Source: Candidatus Saccharimonadota bacterium
GTDB taxonomy: Bacteria > Patescibacteriota > Saccharimonadia > Saccharimonadales > UBA4665
Assembly: GCA_014377695.1 (NCBI GenBank)
Contig: JACMPA010000008.1
Coordinates: 1 to 44,421 of the forward strand
Direction: 5' to 3'
DNA: 44,421 nt
Each line of letters begins with the position of its first letter. Position 1 is the first letter of the stretch. The notes beneath the pieces were generated by a model that worked only from the letters and a program-made list of their open reading frames with translations, ran no database searches and was not told the origin of the DNA. Below are positions 1 through 8,298 of the stretch, in pieces. Position numbers and translations under genes: made by a program.

Positions 1-4
1 GTGA

Positions 5-10
5 TAAAAT
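5..10 (+). promoter_or_regulatory. -10 element of a predicted leaderless promoter
   Basis: TAAAAT lies six bases before the ATG at 17, so a normal transcription start would fall on or next to the start codon. The -35 region lies outside the window. Inferred from spacing only. Confidence 0.5.
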
Positions 11-16
11 AGTCTG

Positions 17-598
17 ATGAGAAACGCTATCATCGTGCATGGAACCTGCGACAGCCATGAATACTTTTCGCAGGATTTTCCAAGTGCTAGTAATAACCAT
101 TGGTTGCCGTGGCTACAGAAGCAACTGATCATAAATGACATTAAAGCCGATACACCTGAAATGCCCCATAGTTATAAGCCAGATTACGAGGTGTGGAAGC
201 GAGAAGTAGAGCGCTTTGACATCGGGCCGGAGACGATGCTGGTAGGCCACAGCTGTGGCGGGGGATTTTGGGTGCGCTACCTCAGTGAACATCCAAATGT
301 ACGGGTAGGTAAGGTCGTTTTGGTGGCGCCTTGGCTTGATCCAAGCAACACCAAAAAGACCGATTTTTTCGACTTTGAATTTGACCCAGACTTAGTCAGT
401 CGTACCGCTGGACTTACAATTTTCAATTCCAGTAATGATCACGAGGGCATACAATGGTCAGCTCAAATAATCTGTAACGTACTCAATCATTGGACCTTTA
501 AGAGCTTCGAAAACTATGGGCATTTTTGCCTGAACGATATGCGCACTACCGAATTCCCAGAACTCCTGCAAGAACTAATTGCTGTCAACATTACTTAA
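17..598 (+). CDS. RBBP9/YdeN-like alpha/beta serine hydrolase
   Basis: A 193-residue single-domain alpha/beta hydrolase. The opening strand and oxyanion region IIVHGT is at residues 5-10, the nucleophile elbow GHSCGG places the serine at residue 79, and likely acid and base residues are D141 (SSNDHEG) and H169 (NYGHFC). Length and spacing match the RBBP9/YdeN family of small cytoplasmic serine hydrolases, whose substrates are mostly unknown. No signal peptide or membrane segment is seen. The ATG is preceded by TAAAAT at 5-10 and no Shine-Dalgarno sequence, so the mRNA is probably leaderless. It stands alone ahead of a new promoter. The fold is confident, the substrate unknown. Confidence 0.85.
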   Translation: MRNAIIVHGTCDSHEYFSQDFPSASNNHWLPWLQKQLIINDIKADTPEMPHSYKPDYEVWKREVERFDIGPETMLVGHSCGGGFWVRYLSEHPNVRVGKVVLVAPWLDPSNTKKTDFFDFEFDPDLVSRTAGLTIFNSSNDHEGIQWSAQIICNVLNHWTFKSFENYGHFCLNDMRTTEFPELLQELIAVNIT

Positions 599-637
599 AC
601 ACGTAATAACTATCTGTATAGATCTATAAGCAGGTTA

Positions 638-666
638 TTGACAATAAGCATAAGCTGTGATACTAT
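638..666 (+). promoter_or_regulatory. Sigma-70-type promoter placing the start at the GTG codon
   Basis: TTGACA at 638-643, a 17-base spacer and TACTAT at 661-666. The expected start point, six to seven bases downstream, coincides with the GTG at 673, predicting a leaderless mRNA. Confidence 0.75.
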
Positions 667-672
667 GTAGGT

Positions 673-948
673 GTGAACATAAATACACAAATAAAAAAAC
701 TTGATCATTACGACGTCCACGAGCGCAGCCTGACCCACAAAGTCGGTGCCATCGTCCTCGCTGTCGCTACTGTTTTTAGTATTGCGGTTGAAACCAATCA
801 CGCTACTAAGGGTATGGCGAAGAGCGAAGTCATCGTGAACTCGAACTACCTTGCGGTTCGTCCAGAGCCAGCAGAGAAGAATGAAATGGTCCGGATGCCG
901 ATCAAATTCGACGATGGACTTCGAGCAGCTGCCACCACAGGTGCCTAA
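673..948 (+). CDS. Small single-pass membrane protein, unknown function
   Basis: A 91-residue protein starting with GTG. After a polar N-terminus it has one hydrophobic segment at about residues 26-40 (VGAIVLAVATVFSIAV), then a polar, probably outside, tail. No family is recognised. The start is supported by a near-consensus promoter whose start point would fall on the GTG, and no Shine-Dalgarno sequence exists. The next gene begins 15 bases after its stop with an AAGGA ribosome site, so the two form an operon just upstream of the cell-division cluster. A role in the envelope is only a guess from this position. Confidence 0.6.
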   Translation: MNINTQIKKLDHYDVHERSLTHKVGAIVLAVATVFSIAVETNHATKGMAKSEVIVNSNYLAVRPEPAEKNEMVRMPIKFDDGLRAAATTGA

Positions 949-963
949 GAAAGGAATAATACT

Positions 964-1491
964 ATGAGTAATACAATCCGAAATTCAATAAACAATGAGC
1001 GCGAAGACTGGACGAAGTCAACAAGAACTCTTTCTGGGGACATGAAAAATTGGAGCAAGGATGTAAAGTTTTGGGCACGCTCATCGAGGCGAGAGCTCGG
1101 CCGAACCGCATTAATCGGTGTTGGTAGTGCGGCAATTATTGGTGGACTAGCTATAGCTGGTCTGGAAGTTAAAGCCACACATGATCATGAACAGGAAGTG
1201 AGCGAATTAATTCATGACGCACTTCAGAACCCAGCCGATGCTAAAGGTTTGAATGCCTATACCGCTGTAGAAGGCGACACTGCAACGACGATCGTTGAAA
1301 AGCTAGCTCGGCCCGCGGATGAGCATGGTAATAACGGTGGTGCCGCCGAAATCAAACTAGATATTGCAGTTCAAACTGGCGATAACGGAGTAATACAGAC
1401 AGGCCAAGTGTTGCTACTAGAGCGGATGGCTTTAGACCCAACAGCTTTAGCTGCGCATAACGTTAGCGTATATAGTATGCCAACCAAGTAG
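964..1491 (+). CDS. Membrane-anchored protein with LysM-like C-terminal region
   Basis: 175 residues: a charged cytoplasmic N-terminus (1-45), a transmembrane segment at about 50-68 (IGVGSAAIIGGLAIAGLEV), and an external domain. Residues around 97-155 read YTAVEGDTATTIVEKLA, then a spacer, then IQTGQVLLLE, which resembles the start (Y-x-V-x-x-G-D-T) and end (GQ-x-L-x-L) of a LysM peptidoglycan-binding repeat. That assignment is by eye. It is preceded by AAGGA and follows the 91-residue gene by 15 bases. A terminator hairpin follows. A peptidoglycan-associated role would suit its position before the dcw cluster but is inference. Confidence 0.6.
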   Translation: MSNTIRNSINNEREDWTKSTRTLSGDMKNWSKDVKFWARSSRRELGRTALIGVGSAAIIGGLAIAGLEVKATHDHEQEVSELIHDALQNPADAKGLNAYTAVEGDTATTIVEKLARPADEHGNNGGAAEIKLDIAVQTGDNGVIQTGQVLLLERMALDPTALAAHNVSVYSMPTK

Positions 1492-1493
1492 AA

Positions 1494-1507
1494 CGCTACA
1501 TGTAGCG
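1494..1507. repeat. Perfect 14-base palindrome
   Basis: CGCTACATGTAGCG immediately follows the stop codon at 1491 and precedes the terminator. It may be part of the 3' end structure or a protein site; nothing decides between these. Confidence 0.4.
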
Positions 1508-1516
1508 CCTGTGGAT

Positions 1517-1543
1517 AAGTGGTGTAGGAAACACCACTTTTTT
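1517..1543 (+). terminator. Intrinsic terminator before mraZ
   Basis: The stem AAGTGGTGT / ACACCACTT (1517-1525 with 1531-1539) has a five-base loop and runs into a T tract at 1538-1543. It separates the two-gene membrane-protein operon from the mraZ promoter region. Confidence 0.8.
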
Positions 1544-1562
1544 CATATTTGTAGTATTGTTC

Positions 1563-1608
1563 GTGGGTAGTTGTGGGGAGTAGACTACTTGCAGTGGGTA
1601 ATCGTGGG
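1563..1608 (+). promoter_or_regulatory. Four GTGGG boxes: probable MraZ operator
   Basis: GTGGG occurs at 1563, 1573, 1594 and 1604, i.e. pairs ten bases apart separated by 21 bases, all on the same strand and 60-105 bases before mraZ. In E. coli and other bacteria MraZ binds direct TGGG-type repeats spaced about one helical turn apart upstream of its own operon. The match in motif, spacing and place makes autoregulation of the dcw cluster likely. Confidence 0.8.
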
Positions 1609-1668
1609 TAGTACAAAAACAGACTACTCATCAAAAAACAAAAAAACCACTTAAGGAAATAAGCAGGG

Positions 1669-2028
1669 ATGGCAACGGTAGATTACTTCGAACGTAAGCT
1701 CGACGAAAAAAGAAGGCTGACAATACCAGCCGAACTTCGTGCCGAGTTTGCCAGTGGAGCAGTCGTAACCCGCGGCTTCCAAACATACCTGCACCTCTAC
1801 CCGAAGAATATCTGGGACGAGGACGTCGAATCACAGCTCAAAGGAAACATCCTCGATGAGCAAACGGCGGACTTGAACGTACGATTTCGAATGGGCAAGA
1901 CGGAAAGCGGTATGGACGATAAGCAGGGACGAGTAATGCTCGAACAGCATTTACTCGACTACGCAGGTATATCTCGGGACGTTACAGCCGTTCGGGCCGG
2001 AAAGTACTGGCGCATTATGGCTAAATAG
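1669..2028 (+). CDS. mraZ: MraZ, dcw operon transcription regulator
   Basis: A 119-residue protein in the MraZ/AbrB swapped-hairpin fold: it opens with a strand-rich segment containing LDEKRRLTIPAELR at residues 11-24, the family hallmark for D-x-K-G-R-hydrophobic-x-(I/L)-P, and repeats the pattern at about 80-90 (DDKQGRVMLEQHL). MraZ binds DNA as a ring-like oligomer and usually represses the division and cell-wall cluster that it starts. Four candidate binding boxes lie upstream. It is somewhat shorter than the usual 140-150 residues. An AAGGA site lies eleven bases before the ATG. A 512-base gap separates it from rsmH, which is long for this pair. Confidence 0.93.
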   Translation: MATVDYFERKLDEKRRLTIPAELRAEFASGAVVTRGFQTYLHLYPKNIWDEDVESQLKGNILDEQTADLNVRFRMGKTESGMDDKQGRVMLEQHLLDYAGISRDVTAVRAGKYWRIMAK

Positions 2029-2540
2029 CTACTTACATGCACAGCACAGGGCACGGAGCACATTAACAATTAGGCATACATTCGACAACAACTCACAAGG
2101 TTAGCTGTCGGCAGTCAATAAGTGGAAAAATAGAAACCACTCAAAAATAAATCTACGCACATTCTTAAAACACCTCCCAAAACTCCACCTCACACATAAG
2201 TCTCTCAAACTCTTGCGAAACGCTCATTTGAGCATTTCGCATCGTCCATCGAAACTTTCATTCGAAAAATTTGATGGACACCAACAAAAACAAAAATTAC
2301 ACAAAAAACAAAACATTGACTGCTGATAGGTGATCTTGTAACTGAACATAGTTTCTAAAATAAAAATCAAACACCAAAACAAACAGAGCGATTAGTGGAT
2401 AGTTCATAGAATGGTCGGAAGCCACAGTGCTTGTACGCCTACCAAGTGCATGAATTATCTGGTATGAACTCAACCAAAGCGGTGCAGTAGCATCACAGTA
2501 ACTGTAAGAACGGACGTAGATCCTTTACAATAGCCATGAC
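2029..2540. other. Long mraZ-rsmH intergenic region with two hairpins
   Basis: No convincing gene is seen in these 512 A-rich bases. Two hairpins sit side by side: 2214-2241 (TGCGAAA and GCTCA arms pairing with TGAGC and TTTCGCA) and 2244-2279 (GTCCATC with GATGGAC). A longer-range pairing joins AGTTCATA at 2401-2408 with TATGAACT at 2463-2470. TACAAT at 2526-2531 may be the -10 element of an rsmH promoter. It may be a structured leader of the rsmH transcript or hold a small RNA; the sequence alone does not settle which. Confidence 0.5.
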
Positions 2541-3449
2541 ATGACCAAGGATACTAGCCAAGACCAATCAAACCCGTTACACGAACCAGTACTACTGGGT
2601 GAAGTGTTGCACTACCTAAGCCCTCAGAAAGGCGAGAGTTATCTCGACCTGACAGCCGGCTACGGTGGACACGCTTCTGCCATTCTGGAATCTACGCAAA
2701 CACCAAGCGAAATGGTGTTGGTAGACCGCGACGAGAACGCTATCGGCGAACTCACCAAAAAATTTGGGCGGTTCGGCAAGGATGTAAACATCCGACGCGA
2801 AGACTTTTTAAGCGCCAGTACACAGTTGCTGGGCGAACAACATAAGTTTGACATGATTTTGGCTGACCTCGGTGTATCATCACCGCACCTTAACGTAGCA
2901 GACAGGGGATTTTCCCTCCAACACGATGGTCCGCTCGACATGCGCATGGATCAATCCCAGGAATTGAGCGCGGAAACCATTGTAAATACGTACACTGAAG
3001 CCGAATTGTCCGACATCCTATGGAAATACGGTGAAGAACCAAAGTCTCGACAAATTGCCAGACTCATCCGACATGGTGGACCGTTTACCAGCACCACACA
3101 ACTTGCCGCTGTTGTTTCCAAAGCTTGGCCCGGACATAGCAGGGTTCACCCGGCGACTCGGACCTTCCAGGCGTTACGTATCGCAGTTAATGATGAGCTT
3201 CACATGTTGGAGCATAGTCTACCACTGTGGTTGGAGTTACTGACACCTGGCGGACGTGTAGCCGTCATCAGCTTCCATAGCCTAGAAGACGGACTCGTCA
3301 AAAAAGTGTTTTCCGAAAATGCAGGAGACCGATACGACAGCGACCTCCGGCTCCTGACTAGACGCCCCGTTACCGCCAGCGCAACTGAATTAGCCACCAA
3401 TCCGCGTGCTAGGAGTGCAAAGCTCCGAGCCGCAGCGAAATTAAAATAA
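2541..3449 (+). CDS. rsmH: 16S rRNA (cytosine1402-N4)-methyltransferase RsmH
   Basis: 302 residues. RsmH (MraW) transfers a methyl group from S-adenosylmethionine to N4 of C1402 in the 16S rRNA decoding centre. Seen here: the N-terminal HEPVLLGEVL, the SAM loop with D36 and AGYGGHA at 39-45 (the family has a glycine-rich DGTxGxGGH-type loop), the ADLGVSSPHL segment, DRGFSLQHDGPLDMRM, and the C-terminal VISFHSLEDGLVK and RR-P signature. Length is normal. The ATG is nine bases after TACAAT and has no Shine-Dalgarno sequence, so the leader would be only two or three bases. It is the second dcw gene. Confidence 0.95.
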   Translation: MTKDTSQDQSNPLHEPVLLGEVLHYLSPQKGESYLDLTAGYGGHASAILESTQTPSEMVLVDRDENAIGELTKKFGRFGKDVNIRREDFLSASTQLLGEQHKFDMILADLGVSSPHLNVADRGFSLQHDGPLDMRMDQSQELSAETIVNTYTEAELSDILWKYGEEPKSRQIARLIRHGGPFTSTTQLAAVVSKAWPGHSRVHPATRTFQALRIAVNDELHMLEHSLPLWLELLTPGGRVAVISFHSLEDGLVKKVFSENAGDRYDSDLRLLTRRPVTASATELATNPRARSAKLRAAAKLK

Positions 3450-3479
3450 AAACCAAAAAAATATAGAAAGGGCAATCCT

Positions 3480-3539
3480 ATGCCTATCCAAGTCAAAAGT
3501 GCGTCACGAGCCTACAAAATTCACGTTAAAGTCGTCTAG
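3480..3539 (+). CDS. Possible 19-residue peptide between rsmH and ftsL
   Basis: An ATG preceded by an AAAGG ribosome site opens a 19-codon frame ending in TAG. The peptide is short, basic and hydrophobic (MPIQVKSASR at its start). It is followed at about 3550-3590 by an imperfect hairpin (GGGGGTGGCTGC with GCAGTCACTCCC, two G-T pairs). It could be a leader peptide of an attenuator for the ftsL-ftsI part of the cluster, or chance. Only conservation in relatives would tell. Confidence 0.3.
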   Translation: MPIQVKSASRAYKIHVKVV

Positions 3540-3629
3540 TAGCACCTAAAACGGGGGTGGCTGCAAAAATAGCAGTCACTCCCACCAAAAACAAACACCA
3601 AAAGTCTCAAACAGAAAAGTTACTAATTT

Positions 3630-3977
3630 ATGACATACTCAAGTTCGCTCGCTATGAGCCGTAGTCGCTTCGCTGGTCGCAACCAAAACGCTGTCAGCTT
3701 TCGGGTAGAAGAGCGCACGCTTGGCCCAATTAGCAACACCATTATCCTGATTGTCTTAGCTTGTTTGCTCGGGCTCCTTTACCTGACACAAGTTACCAAG
3801 ACCAATGCCTACGGCTTCCAGATTAATTCACTCCAGGAACAGTCTGCCACGCTTCAGACTCAGCACGATGACCTCGAAGTAGCTTCAGCTCGACTCCAAT
3901 CATTACCAAAAGTACAGGCCAGTGCCGCCGCAAAAGCTCTGACACCAGTTGCACCATCCGATACCATCCAACAATAG
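3630..3977 (+). CDS. FtsL/DivIC-like septum protein
   Basis: 115 residues with the FtsL/DivIC layout: a basic cytoplasmic N-terminus, one transmembrane segment at about 36-55 (IILIVLACLLGLLYLTQV), and an external heptad-like helix at about 60-95 rich in Q, L and S (LQEQSATLQTQHDDLEVASARLQ). Such proteins form a coiled-coil complex with FtsQ and help activate FtsW/FtsI at the septum. The primary sequence is too variable to name the ortholog, so the call rests on topology and on its place directly ahead of ftsI. Confidence 0.75.
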   Translation: MTYSSSLAMSRSRFAGRNQNAVSFRVEERTLGPISNTIILIVLACLLGLLYLTQVTKTNAYGFQINSLQEQSATLQTQHDDLEVASARLQSLPKVQASAAAKALTPVAPSDTIQQ

Positions 3978-4110
3978 GTTTACACCCAAAACAATAGGTA
4001 TTCCGCCTAATTTGAAGACTGAATACAGCCTGTAAGGTATGTTTGCAAGCGCAAGCTTTATTAGGTCAAATAGTGTAAAATGTAACTAGTGAAATGTAAA
4101 ACAAACAGAT

Positions 4111-5907
4111 ATGGCATATACCGCTAGCCGAGCGGGATCGGTAAATTCGACCGTTAAGCGCGTTCGCACCTGGTACGCGCTATTACTTTTAGTTATTGGT
4201 ATTTTCGGCGTCCGACTTTTTTATCTACAGGTTATCCGCTATGACCATTACAAAACGGCTGCACTACATGATCAGTTACACCAAAAAGTAATTCCCGCCA
4301 CCCGCGGCACAATTGAGGCTCACGACGGTGAAAAAACAATACCGATTGTACTAAACCAGAAATTGTACACCGTTTTTGCCGATCCAGTCGACATCAAAAC
4401 CTACAAAACGGATGTCGATAAGGCCGCGGTGCGCTTAGCCTCAACATTGGGTGGTGAAGTTGATGGCTACGCCAAAAAACTACAGGCCAAAGACACACGA
4501 TACGTCATATTGGCCAAAAAAGTTACACCGGAACAGCGCACTAAGCTGTTGAGTTATAAGCTTGCCGGACTGTACAGTGAAGAACGAGATTATCGCACCT
4601 ATCCACAGGGTTCCATGGCAGCACAAGTACTTGGGTTTGTTAGTGACGAAGGACAGGGTGATTATGGTTTGGAGCAAGCGCTTAACAAGCAGTTGGCAGG
4701 TACACCAGGCGAACTAAAGGCGATCACTGATCAAAGCGGTGTGCCACTGGCAGCTAGCCGGGGAAATGTGCAGACAGCACCTAAGAACGGTGATGATTTG
4801 GTGCTGACAGTCAATATGGGTATGCAAGCCCAACTTGAAAGAATTCTGGCAGATCAGTACAAAAAAACTAAGTCTAAAGGTCTGAGTGCGGTAATTATGG
4901 ATCCAGCTACGGGGAAGATAAAAGCAATGGCCAATTATCCGAGCTATGACCCAGCCAAGTATAGTGAAGTAAATGACCCGAAGATTTTCGAAAACGCCAG
5001 CGTCAGTGAAGCAATTGAGCCGGGTTCTACCATGAAATTGTTGACCGCCGCTGCCGCGCTCGATCAAGGAGTTATTAAGCCAGACACCACCTATTTTGAC
5101 CCGTCGAAATTCGTCATCGATGATTTCACCGTTAAAAATATCGAAGAAGACGGTGGCGCCCGACAACAGAGCATCGCTAGTGTCCTTAACCTTAGCCTCA
5201 ACACTGGCGCAACCTGGATGCTCATGCAAATGGGCGGCGGTAGCATTAATACTAAAGCGCGTACCGCCTGGTACGACTACCTCACGAGTCATTTTCAATT
5301 CGGCAATGACAGTAACATTGAGCAAGGCTATGAAACTGCCGGTTTGGTTACGAAGCCGGCAAACAACGGTGCCGGCATCAACCTGACGTACGCTAACATG
5401 TCGTTTGGGCAGGGAATTTTGGTAACGCCACTCCAGATGACGGCGGCGGTATCAAGCATCATCAATGGTGGTACCTATTACCAGCCATATCTAGTCGATT
5501 CGACGACGGATTCTAATGGCAAAACTACTACTACCAAACCGAAGGTCGTTAAACAAAACGTTGTCTCACCAGAGGTCAGCCGGGCAATGATTCCACTCAT
5601 GGAGTACATTGTCGACGAGCACTATAAAGAAGGTTTCAGCTACTTAAACTTCAGTGACAGCTATGCCGTCGGCGGCAAAACTGGCACCGCTCAGATTGCG
5701 AATCCTAGTGGCGGGTACTATGCCGATAAGTATAACGGTACCTATACTGGATTCGTTGGTGGTAACGATGCACAATACGTCATTACGGTCTTTAACACCC
5801 AACCGTCGGTTAATGGCTATGCCGGTAGTTACGGTGGTCAACCAATATTCGGCGATATTGCCCACATGTTGATAGATAATGGCTATGTGACGCCTAAAAC
5901 GCGGTAG
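4111..5907 (+). CDS. ftsI: Septal transpeptidase, class B PBP (FtsI/PBP2-like)
   Basis: 598 residues. A class B penicillin-binding protein cross-links peptidoglycan strands at the septum with FtsW. Domains: a short cytoplasmic N-terminus, a transmembrane helix at about 23-41, a dimerisation/pedestal region (PATRGTIEAHDGE at about 62-74, the usual R-G-x-I-x-D-R position), and a transpeptidase domain with active serine S306 in S-T-M-K (306-309), S362-L-N364 and K523-T-G. All catalytic motifs are intact. No clear PASTA repeats are visible. It lies between the ftsL-like gene and mraY in the usual dcw order. Confidence 0.93.
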   Translation: MAYTASRAGSVNSTVKRVRTWYALLLLVIGIFGVRLFYLQVIRYDHYKTAALHDQLHQKVIPATRGTIEAHDGEKTIPIVLNQKLYTVFADPVDIKTYKTDVDKAAVRLASTLGGEVDGYAKKLQAKDTRYVILAKKVTPEQRTKLLSYKLAGLYSEERDYRTYPQGSMAAQVLGFVSDEGQGDYGLEQALNKQLAGTPGELKAITDQSGVPLAASRGNVQTAPKNGDDLVLTVNMGMQAQLERILADQYKKTKSKGLSAVIMDPATGKIKAMANYPSYDPAKYSEVNDPKIFENASVSEAIEPGSTMKLLTAAAALDQGVIKPDTTYFDPSKFVIDDFTVKNIEEDGGARQQSIASVLNLSLNTGATWMLMQMGGGSINTKARTAWYDYLTSHFQFGNDSNIEQGYETAGLVTKPANNGAGINLTYANMSFGQGILVTPLQMTAAVSSIINGGTYYQPYLVDSTTDSNGKTTTTKPKVVKQNVVSPEVSRAMIPLMEYIVDEHYKEGFSYLNFSDSYAVGGKTGTAQIANPSGGYYADKYNGTYTGFVGGNDAQYVITVFNTQPSVNGYAGSYGGQPIFGDIAHMLIDNGYVTPKTR

Positions 5908-5913
5908 TTACGC

Positions 5914-5919
5914 TATACT
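5914..5919 (+). promoter_or_regulatory. Possible internal -10 element before mraY
   Basis: TATACT sits in the 26-base gap after ftsI and 14 bases before the mraY start. It would give an extra promoter with a leader of about eight bases. No convincing -35 box; low certainty. Confidence 0.35.
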
Positions 5920-5933
5920 TACAAGTAATTATT

Positions 5934-6977
5934 ATGATGTCTAATGTTCTAAGTTTCTCAGTTGAAAGCAGCACCCTAGTCCATATTTTTCTGTTAGGTT
6001 GTCTTGGATTCGTGGTGGCTATGGCATTGACACCGATCTACACCACGGTTGCATATAAAAAAGAGTGGTGGAAGAAGCAGCGCAGTGAAGCCATGGGCGG
6101 CGCGTCGGCGGCAGTGTACCAGAAACTCCATGCGGCCAAGCATCATCGGAACGTACCGAATATGGCAGGACTAATATTCGTGTTCGCAATTGCATTTGTC
6201 ACATTTGCCAGCAATTTGAGTCGTGGTGAAACCTGGTTACCGCTCGCTGGCATGATCGGAGCGGGAATGATCGGCTTCGCCGACGATCTAATGGGAATTC
6301 GCGGTACTTCTAAAATTGCTGGCATGAAAGCTAAATTAAAGTTTGGACTGTATAGCCTCGTGGCACTTGGTGGTGGCTGGTGGTTCTACGAAAAGCTTGG
6401 CGTACACCAAGTGTATCTGCCAGGAATTGGCGAACTATCCATTGGCATTGGCATAGTTGCGTTATTTTGGCTTGTGGTTGTGGCTACGGCTAATTCTGTC
6501 AACATTAGTGATGGGTTAGACGGCCTCGCGGGAGGATTGCTGGCCTCATCCTTTGGAGCCTATGCGGTTATCGCAGGAATAGAAGGCAAGTTTGCACTCG
6601 CAGCTTTTTGCTTAACGGTCGTCGGCGCTTTACTCAGTTATACGTGGTTCAACATCTACCCAGCCCGCTTCTTTATGGGTGACGTCGGCGCTTTTGCGCT
6701 GGGAACGGCACTCGGTATCATCGCTATGCAGACCGATACGATCTATATTCTCCCAATCATTGGCGCGGTGTACGTTATGGAGACCGGTTCGGTGATTATC
6801 AATCGCACCTCCCGTAAACTGCGGCACGGGAAAAAAGTATTTTTGTCGTCGCCAATCCATCATCACTTCGAAGCTATCGGCTGGCCAGAAACAAAAGTAA
6901 CAATGCGCTTTTGGATTCTTGGGCAAGTTGCCGCCGTTGCTGGCATAGTAGTATTTTTATTGGGTCGGCCACTGTAG
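5934..6977 (+). CDS. mraY: Phospho-MurNAc-pentapeptide translocase MraY
   Basis: 347 residues, multi-pass membrane enzyme that joins phospho-MurNAc-pentapeptide to undecaprenyl phosphate, making lipid I. Key acidic motifs are present: D117-D118 in DDLMG, N190 with D193 and D196 in NISDGLDGLAGG, and D250 in FMGDVGAFALG. The histidine motif HHHFE is at 309-313, followed by a WPE motif typical of MraY rather than of WecA-type enzymes. About ten membrane segments fit the family. Two ATGs in a row (5934, 5937) are possible starts. The undecaprenyl cycle partners MurG and FtsW follow directly. Confidence 0.95.
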   Translation: MMSNVLSFSVESSTLVHIFLLGCLGFVVAMALTPIYTTVAYKKEWWKKQRSEAMGGASAAVYQKLHAAKHHRNVPNMAGLIFVFAIAFVTFASNLSRGETWLPLAGMIGAGMIGFADDLMGIRGTSKIAGMKAKLKFGLYSLVALGGGWWFYEKLGVHQVYLPGIGELSIGIGIVALFWLVVVATANSVNISDGLDGLAGGLLASSFGAYAVIAGIEGKFALAAFCLTVVGALLSYTWFNIYPARFFMGDVGAFALGTALGIIAMQTDTIYILPIIGAVYVMETGSVIINRTSRKLRHGKKVFLSSPIHHHFEAIGWPETKVTMRFWILGQVAAVAGIVVFLLGRPL

Positions 6978-7014
6978 TGCCGGGTCAGCTTAGCGGCATT
7001 CGAAAGCATACACG

Positions 7015-8298
7015 ATGAATATCCAGGGTTCACCAAGGCGCCGCTCAACGTTTCAGTCTCGGGGCAATACCGGAGAGAACAAAGTTGATTCCGGTGATTT
7101 AGGTCGTAAGCACAAGCCTGACTATTGGCTAGTCGCGCTTTGCGTATTATTACTCGCAATTGGCATGATGGTGGTGTACGCTATCAGCCCAGCCCTTGGT
7201 GCTTCGACGGGTGTAAGTGGTAGCCATTACGTTTTTAAACAACTTCTCGCGGTTGGTCTGAGTTTGGTGGCATTTATGATTACTGCGCAAGTACCGGTAC
7301 GGTATTGGCGTCATGCTTATAAGCCGCTTTTGATAGGGGCAGGGCTCATGACGCTAGTAGCGATTGCCATGCCGGTGAATCCGAGCTATCCGGCGCACCG
7401 CTGGGTTCGCTTAGGTGGCTTCTCGTTTCAATCGGTTGAGTTATTGAAGTTTGCCTTGCTGATTTGGTTAGCCGGCTTCCTGGCCGAGCGAGTTAGTCGC
7501 CAAGAAATCGCTACCACTGACAAAACTCTCAAACCGCTGCTGATCGCCATGGGGGCCATCGGATTAGTGATCGCAGGTATTCAAAGCGACCTTGGCTCCA
7601 CCGGCGTAATTGTCCTGATGCTTGGTACGCTGGCCTTTATCGCAGGTTTACCGTTTAAGCGACTGCTACTTATTGGTGGTATCGTTGCAGTCGGGCTGTT
7701 CATAGCCATCAGTGCCACGCCGTATCGCCGTGATCGTCTATCGACGTATCTTCATCCAGAAGCAAACTGCCAGTCAACCGGCTATCAAGCATGTCAGGCG
7801 CTGATAGCTGTCGGGTCGGGTGGGATGGTTGGCCTTGGGCTTGGCAAAAGCGTACAAGCAAACGGCTATTTGCCAGAAGCTGCCAACGATTCGATCTTTG
7901 CCATCTACGCCGAAGTCTTTGGGTTCATAGGCGTCGTAGTGTTGCTTGGTGTGTATGTTGCCTTATTCAGCCGGCTCAAAGGCATTGCCGAGCGGGCACC
8001 GGATGACTTTAGTCGCTTCATTGTGCTGGGGGTACTCACATGGCTCAGCACCCAAGCCTTAATCAATATCGGCGCCATGATAGGCCTTTTGCCATTGAAG
8101 GGCATTACGCTGCCATTTATCAGCTATGGTGGTACCAGTGTGGTATTTGTGGCCGCGGCGGTCGGCCTAGTATTCCAGATTTCGCGGTATACTTCGTACA
8201 TTGCACCGATTAATGACGAGAGGAGCATGCATGACGATAGTCGTGACCGGCGGCGGATCCGGGGGGCATATCACCCCAATCCTAGCAGTAGCTCATGA
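7015..8298 (+). CDS. ftsW: SEDS-family septal glycosyltransferase FtsW
   Basis: 427 residues; polymerises lipid II glycan strands at the septum with the class B PBP. A 35-residue basic cytoplasmic N-terminus precedes about ten transmembrane helices, starting with PDYWLVALCVLLLAIG. The conserved extracellular region contains PEAANDSIFAIYAEVFGFIG, whose acidic residue matches the SEDS catalytic aspartate position, and the C-terminal half has LPLKGITLPFISYGGTS. RodA is the alternative, but position between mraY and murG favours FtsW. No Shine-Dalgarno site is seen. Its last 68 bases overlap the start of murG, so translation is probably coupled. Confidence 0.93.
   Translation: MNIQGSPRRRSTFQSRGNTGENKVDSGDLGRKHKPDYWLVALCVLLLAIGMMVVYAISPALGASTGVSGSHYVFKQLLAVGLSLVAFMITAQVPVRYWRHAYKPLLIGAGLMTLVAIAMPVNPSYPAHRWVRLGGFSFQSVELLKFALLIWLAGFLAERVSRQEIATTDKTLKPLLIAMGAIGLVIAGIQSDLGSTGVIVLMLGTLAFIAGLPFKRLLLIGGIVAVGLFIAISATPYRRDRLSTYLHPEANCQSTGYQACQALIAVGSGGMVGLGLGKSVQANGYLPEAANDSIFAIYAEVFGFIGVVVLLGVYVALFSRLKGIAERAPDDFSRFIVLGVLTWLSTQALINIGAMIGLLPLKGITLPFISYGGTSVVFVAAAVGLVFQISRYTSYIAPINDERSMHDDSRDRRRIRGAYHPNPSSSS

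Noticed and set aside
4714-5325. Minus-strand 203-residue frame inside ftsI
   Set aside because: Antisense shadow of an intact penicillin-binding protein.
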